The translations under genes were made by a program, and so were the position numbers. DNA of 64,000 bases, from NCBI GenBank assembly GCA_963853835.1, contig OY970835.1, positions 37,212,047 through 37,276,046 on the forward strand, given 5' to 3'. Source of the stretch: Calendula officinalis (taxonomy: Eukaryota > Streptophyta > Magnoliopsida > Asterales > Asteraceae). The notes beneath the pieces were generated by a model. It saw nothing but the letters and a program-made list of their open reading frames with translations. It was not told where the DNA came from and made no database searches. This document shows, piece by piece, positions 59,827 through 64,000 of the stretch. Within the stretch, counting starts at the first letter, position 1; each line of letters starts with the position of its first letter.

Positions 59827-60702
59827 TTATAGGGCAGATTTCTTCGATGTGGTGCCCTTTGATTGATCCCTCCTGGATCTAGTATGATCATCAATGATCT
59901 TCAGCATGTACGAGGAGAGGGGAACATCCTGACCAGCTTCCTTCTTGGAGCTGAAGATGGTGTTGGATAAGGTACGAACCTCGAAAAATTCCCCCGGAAG
60001 GTCATCGTAATCGATCTCCAGCTTCTCGGTCATCACATGAGCGATGCACAAGGTGAAGAATCGAATATAAGGGATGTGATTTCCCTTTCCTTTGAGCTTG
60101 GTTTTGACCTCCTCGTACACCAGTCTCCCATAATCAATCCGTTGACCGGTGATTAGGGCTTCAGCAAAGATCTGAAGCTTGGAGTTGCACTGGTTTTGAG
60201 ACCCATGGTTTCCGCCTATACACTGAATGATATGAGTGAAGAAATAGGCCCATGGTCTCGTCAGCTGAGACTTCTTGAAGATCGGAACCCTGTCCTCAGC
60301 GCTTTCCAATCGATATCCAGTGATATCGATCAGACTTTTCTTTGCATCCTCAACAGATTTCATCTCCTGAGGTTCTTCAGTAGGGTTCAAGTAGTTAAAC
60401 CCACAAGCAGTTCGGAAATCATCAACAGTAATGGTGATTTGATGATTTCCAACTTGCGCAACAATGTTGTCCCCAGAGACGGAGGCAGACATCCAGAAAT
60501 CACGCAAGAGTTCGTAAAAACTCTTGGTAAAGCGCAAGAATGCACCACTGACAAGACAGTGGCGTAAACATTTTCCAACCGGACGGTAGACATTCTTGAG
60601 GTTGTCCGGTGGAGAGGTGTTTGCCACCAAGTTCGAGTTTTGAGTAAACTCGATGGCATCTCTGGATAAGGTTGTTTTTTGAGTTTTTCTGGAGGTGGAC
60701 AT
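59827..60702 (-). CDS. Copia extra ORF, first part (plant-transposon-type domain)
   Basis: 291 codons from the ATG at 60702 to a TAA at 59829-59827. The TAA is in the same frame as the region that follows (a second stop, TAG, is at 59712-59710), so this may be either a complete short ORF or the 5' third of a longer gene closed by nonsense mutations. The protein has a globular core (VYRPVGKCLRHCLVSGAFLRF near residue 40, then VDDFRTACGFNYLNP) of a type often seen in plant retrotransposon extra ORFs. It ends in a basic tail. No membrane segment or signal peptide is evident, so an envelope role is not supported by this part. Confidence 0.7.
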   Translation of the reverse strand: MSTSRKTQKTTLSRDAIEFTQNSNLVANTSPPDNLKNVYRPVGKCLRHCLVSGAFLRFTKSFYELLRDFWMSASVSGDNIVAQVGNHQITITVDDFRTACGFNYLNPTEEPQEMKSVEDAKKSLIDITGYRLESAEDRVPIFKKSQLTRPWAYFFTHIIQCIGGNHGSQNQCNSKLQIFAEALITGQRIDYGRLVYEEVKTKLKGKGNHIPYIRFFTLCIAHVMTEKLEIDYDDLPGEFFEVRTLSNTIFSSKKEAGQDVPLSSYMLKIIDDHTRSRRDQSKGTTSKKSAL

Positions 60703-61226
60703 GGTTGGGAGAAGAAGAAAGATGAAAAGGAGAAGGTTAGGGTTTTGAGAGAGAAAATAGAGGGAAATTTGAAGGTTGTTATTTGGGAGTAGTGGAGAAA
60801 AATGAGGAGAAATGTGGGGTTTTTATAGAGAGAAGAGGAACTATTTTGGGTAAATATTTGAATTTTAACCGGGTAAAAATGGATAGTTGGAAACCAACTA
60901 TGGAAATATTGGTTTTCATGCGAATAAACAGGTACGATTTGACAGTAAGGGTTAGTGGAGCCGTTTCGGTGTCAGGGATGTCAAATCCCTCATAAAAGCC
61001 AAATATTTTCACATGAGTGGGAATATTTGCCACAGATAACGTGTGGATATGGTTAAAAGATTCATTTTTATTTGAAAACCAAACGTTTTAACTTATAAAA
61101 CTTGACAAGTATCATTTTGAGATGAGTTATTCAGCTGATTGATAAATTTAAAACGTTTTAATCAGCTGAATGTACTAAGTGACAAGGTGAACATCATCAG
61201 CTGCTGATAGTACTTCAGCAGTTGAT
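60703..61226 (-). other. Spacer between pol and extra ORF, with CAGCTG cluster
   Basis: About 520 bp without a supported ORF between the RNase H stop and the next ATG. Three CAGCTG motifs lie within 75 bp (about 61132-61202) close to the end of pol, two of them as TCAGCTGA palindromes. Confidence 0.6.
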
Positions 61227-64000
61227 TTAAGCATTTAACATACCCAGCTCGCTGATTAAAAAGTTGAAACGTTTTTCATCCAATGGTTTAGTTAACAAAT
61301 CAGCTAGCTGAAGGTCTGTTGAAATGAAATGAAGTTCCACATCACCTTGTTCAATGTGATCTCTAATGAAATGATACCTTATGTCAATATGTTTGGTTCT
61401 GGAGTGAAGAACAGGGTTGTTGCTGATTGCAATAGCACTTGTGTTATCACAATAGATAGGGACCTTGGAGAAGTTCATATCAAAGTCAACCAGCTGATTC
61501 TTCATCCAAAGGAATTGAGCACAGCAGCTTCTAGCAGCAACATATTCTGCTTCAGCTGTAGAGGTAGAAACAGTATTTTGTTTCTTGCTTGTCCAGCTGA
61601 CTAGCTTTCCACCTAGCAGCTGGCACCCTCCAGTGGTGCTCTTTCTATCCATTTTGCAACCTGCAAAGTCTGAATCTGAATAGCCAATTAGATCAAACCC
61701 GGAGCCTTTGGCATACCAAAGACCTAGGCTTGGAGTACCTTTAAGGTACCTCAAAATTCGCTTAGCAGCTATTAGATGAGATTCTCTAGGATCAGCTTGA
61801 TACCTAGCACACATGCAAGTAGCAAACATAATAGCTGGTCTGCTGGCAGTAAGATAGAGCAAAGACCCAATGATTCCTCTATAGAAAGTGACATCAACTG
61901 ATTTCCCAGTTGAGTCAGCATCTAGATTATTTGCAGGAGCCATTGGAGTTTTCATGGATGATGATGAATTCATATCAAATTTCTTTAACAGATCTTTAAT
62001 ATATTTTTCTTGATTTATAAAAATTCCATTTTTAGATTGTTTAATTTGTAATCCAAGAAAATATGTTAATTCACCCATCATGCTCATCTCATACTTTGTA
62101 GACATGAGTTTTGAAAAACGTCTACAAAGTTTTTCATCAGTAGAACCAAAAATTATGTCATCCACATAAATTTGAAAAAGAATGATATCACCTTTGATTT
62201 TGCGAATGAATAAGGTTTTATCAATCTTTCCCCTGGTGAAATCATTTGCTAGAAGGAAGGTGGAGAGTGTGTCATACCATGCACGAGGAGCTTGTTTCAA
62301 CCCATAAAGCGCTTTATCCAATTTAAACACATAGTCTAAATACTTGGGATTTTCAAAACCTGGTGGTTACTTAACATAAACTTCCTCTTGCAGCTTCCCG
62401 TTTAAGAAGGCACTCTTTACATCCATCTGACAAACTGTGAAGTTTTTGTAAGCAGTATAGGCTAGAAATATTCTAATAGCCTCAAGCCTTGCTACTGGGG
62501 CAAATGTTTCATCGAAATCGATTCCTTCTTCCTGTCTGTACCCTTGTGCAACAAGTCTAGCCTTATTGCGAATAACCACTCCTTCCTCATCCATTTTGTT
62601 CCTAAATACCCACTTAGTACCAATTATTGTCTTACCAGCTGGTGGAGGCACCAGCTGCCATACTTTGTTGACTTCAAATTGGTTGAGTTCTTCCTGCATT
62701 GCTTGAATCCAGCTGGAGCTTTCTAAAGAAGCTTTAATATTTTTCGGTTCTTCAGCTGCTAGGAAGCACGACCATAGGCAGAGATTACATGATGCCTTAC
62801 TTCTTGTAACTACACCTTGTTGTGGATCTCCAATGATTAATTCAATTGGATGTTCGGAGGTCCGCTTAGATTGAGGAGCAGCTGTAGAAGAGGAGGATTC
62901 AGCAGAATTTGATCCTTGTTGAGCAACAGAATGCTCAGCAGGATTATGTACTTCATTTTGAACCAATCTTCTTGAAGTAGGAAGATGTGGCCTAGAGTTT
63001 AATCTAGCCTTAGATGATGCTCTAATTGTTGGAATTTCTTGTTGCACAGCTGCAATATCTACAAGATATGTAGGAGCGTCATGGAATGTGTCATCTGAAT
63101 CATTTATTGGAACATCGAAGAGATTCAAGGCATCAACAAAGGTTTCAACAGAGTCGTCCGTTGAGGGCTCAGTCGGTCTTTGAAATAAGTCAGATGATTG
63201 ATCAGAGGTGGGATTTAAGGCCTTTGAGTGTTCTTCAAAAGTGACATTGATAGATTTTTCTAGAGTTTGTCTTCTTTTGTTGAATACTCTGTATGCCTTG
63301 GATGTAGTGGAGTATCCCAAGAAAATAGCTTCATCAGCTTTAGCATCAAACTTGCTTAGCTGATCTCATGTATTTAACACAAAACACACACAACCAAATA
63401 CATGGAAGAAGCCAATGTATGGTTTCCTTTGACGTAGAATCTCATAAGAAGTTCTTTTGTGTCTCTTCACATAGAGAGATCTATTTTGATTGAAACAAGC
63501 TGTGTTGACAGCTTCTGCCCAGAATTGCTTGGGCATGTTTGAATCAGCAAGCATTGTTCTTGCAGCTTCTATTAGGGTTCTATTTCTTCTTTCAGCAACA
63601 CCATTTTGTTGAGGTGTTCTAGCCGCTGAAAAGTTTTGAGAGATCCCAACTTCTGAGCAGAAGTCTTCTAATGTATTGTTTTTTAATTCAGTACCATTGT
63701 CTGATCTCAACATCTTAACTCTTGACCCATTTAGAAGTTCCATCTTTTTGATGAACTTGATAATTTCATCAGCTGCATCACTTTTGTGGCGCAGAAATAT
63801 AACCCAAGTGTATCGTGAGTATTCAACAACGATAACTAGTGTATACTTCTTTCCACCTACACTTTCGGTACTCATAGGACCAAATAGATCCATATGAAGC
63901 ATATGTAGGCAGCTGTTGATGGAAAAACATTGCTTTGATTTGAAAGAGCTTTTATGCTGTTTTCCTTGTTCACAAGCTGAACAAAGTTTATCTTTTTCAT
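61227..64000 (-). pseudogene. Copia pol (integrase, reverse transcriptase, RNase H), two nonsense codons
   Basis: A single minus-strand frame is open from the window edge to the stop at 61227, except for TGA at 63368-63366 and TAA at 62369-62367. In order: the end of the integrase zinc region near 63960; the integrase core with catalytic acids in HMDLFGP, RSDNGTE and NGVAERRNR; a Ser/Thr-rich linker; RT, with NKARLVAQGY and the active-site YVDDIIFG (about 62150); and RNase H with DSDFAG, AEAEY and CDN motifs ending near SELGML. The order integrase before RT is that of Copia. Both stops fall in conserved stretches, so the copy is defective. gag and protease lie beyond the window. Confidence 0.93.

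Noticed and set aside
59800..59830. Short intron joining the extra ORF pieces (AAG|GTAAGT ... CTGCAG)
   Set aside because: The intron would be only about 30 bases, below the usual plant minimum, and the stop codon precedes the donor.

Overview
This is nuclear DNA of a eudicot plant. It is AT-rich, its genes are split by short introns, and many mobile elements sit between them. The style of the Copia and Helitron elements suggests an asterid, perhaps Asteraceae, but that is inference; the sequence does not name the species.

Five host genes can be reconstructed exon by exon, each with an intact reading frame once introns (and, for one, an insertion) are removed. They are an integrin-linked-kinase-type ankyrin protein kinase (6790-9651, +, 470 aa), a mitochondrial LETM1 EF-hand protein (15479-18896, +, 738 aa), a class I formin (minus strand, 727 aa), an APO4-type organellar RNA-binding protein (47264-48583, +, 331 aa) and the MAP kinase MPK6 (48998-51271, minus, 393 aa). 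From memory, ILK1, formin FH2 and MPK6 lie close together on Arabidopsis chromosome 2, and LETM1 and ILK2 are neighbours on the duplicated block of chromosome 3. The window therefore appears to keep an old gene neighbourhood.

The formin is cut in its first exon, just after the membrane-spanning segment, by a 16.75 kb insertion (22208-38956) flanked by the 5-bp duplication AGTAG. The insertion is a tandem, non-coding LTR element of LTR-internal-LTR-internal-LTR form. It has three almost identical 3.35 kb LTRs, two 3.35 kb internal domains, two primer-binding sites and two polypurine tracts. It resembles a young large retrotransposon derivative (LARD).

Other mobile DNA, left to right: the 3' end of a Copia element with an extra ORF and LTR (1-2465); a SINE with a 15-bp target duplication (2495-2726); a frameshifted PIF/Harbinger transposase (3509-4764); a MITE with an internal 60-bp duplication (11070-11445); a non-autonomous Helitron whose empty site is preserved next door (11916-14772), with a MITE nested in it; a Stowaway-like MITE (41245-41495); a reverse-oriented Helitron that seems to carry a captured exon and ends beside the APO4 promoter (44308-46616); an old LTR relic related to the LARD (54374-55301); and, inserted into that relic, a minus-strand Sirevirus-like Copia element (55307 to beyond 64000) with a broken pol and a broken extra ORF region.

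The most unusual signal is that each Copia element is seeded with its own short motif in both LTR and coding sequence: TACTACTGAT in the left element and CAGCTGA(T) in the right one. This looks like a recognition-site system belonging to the element.
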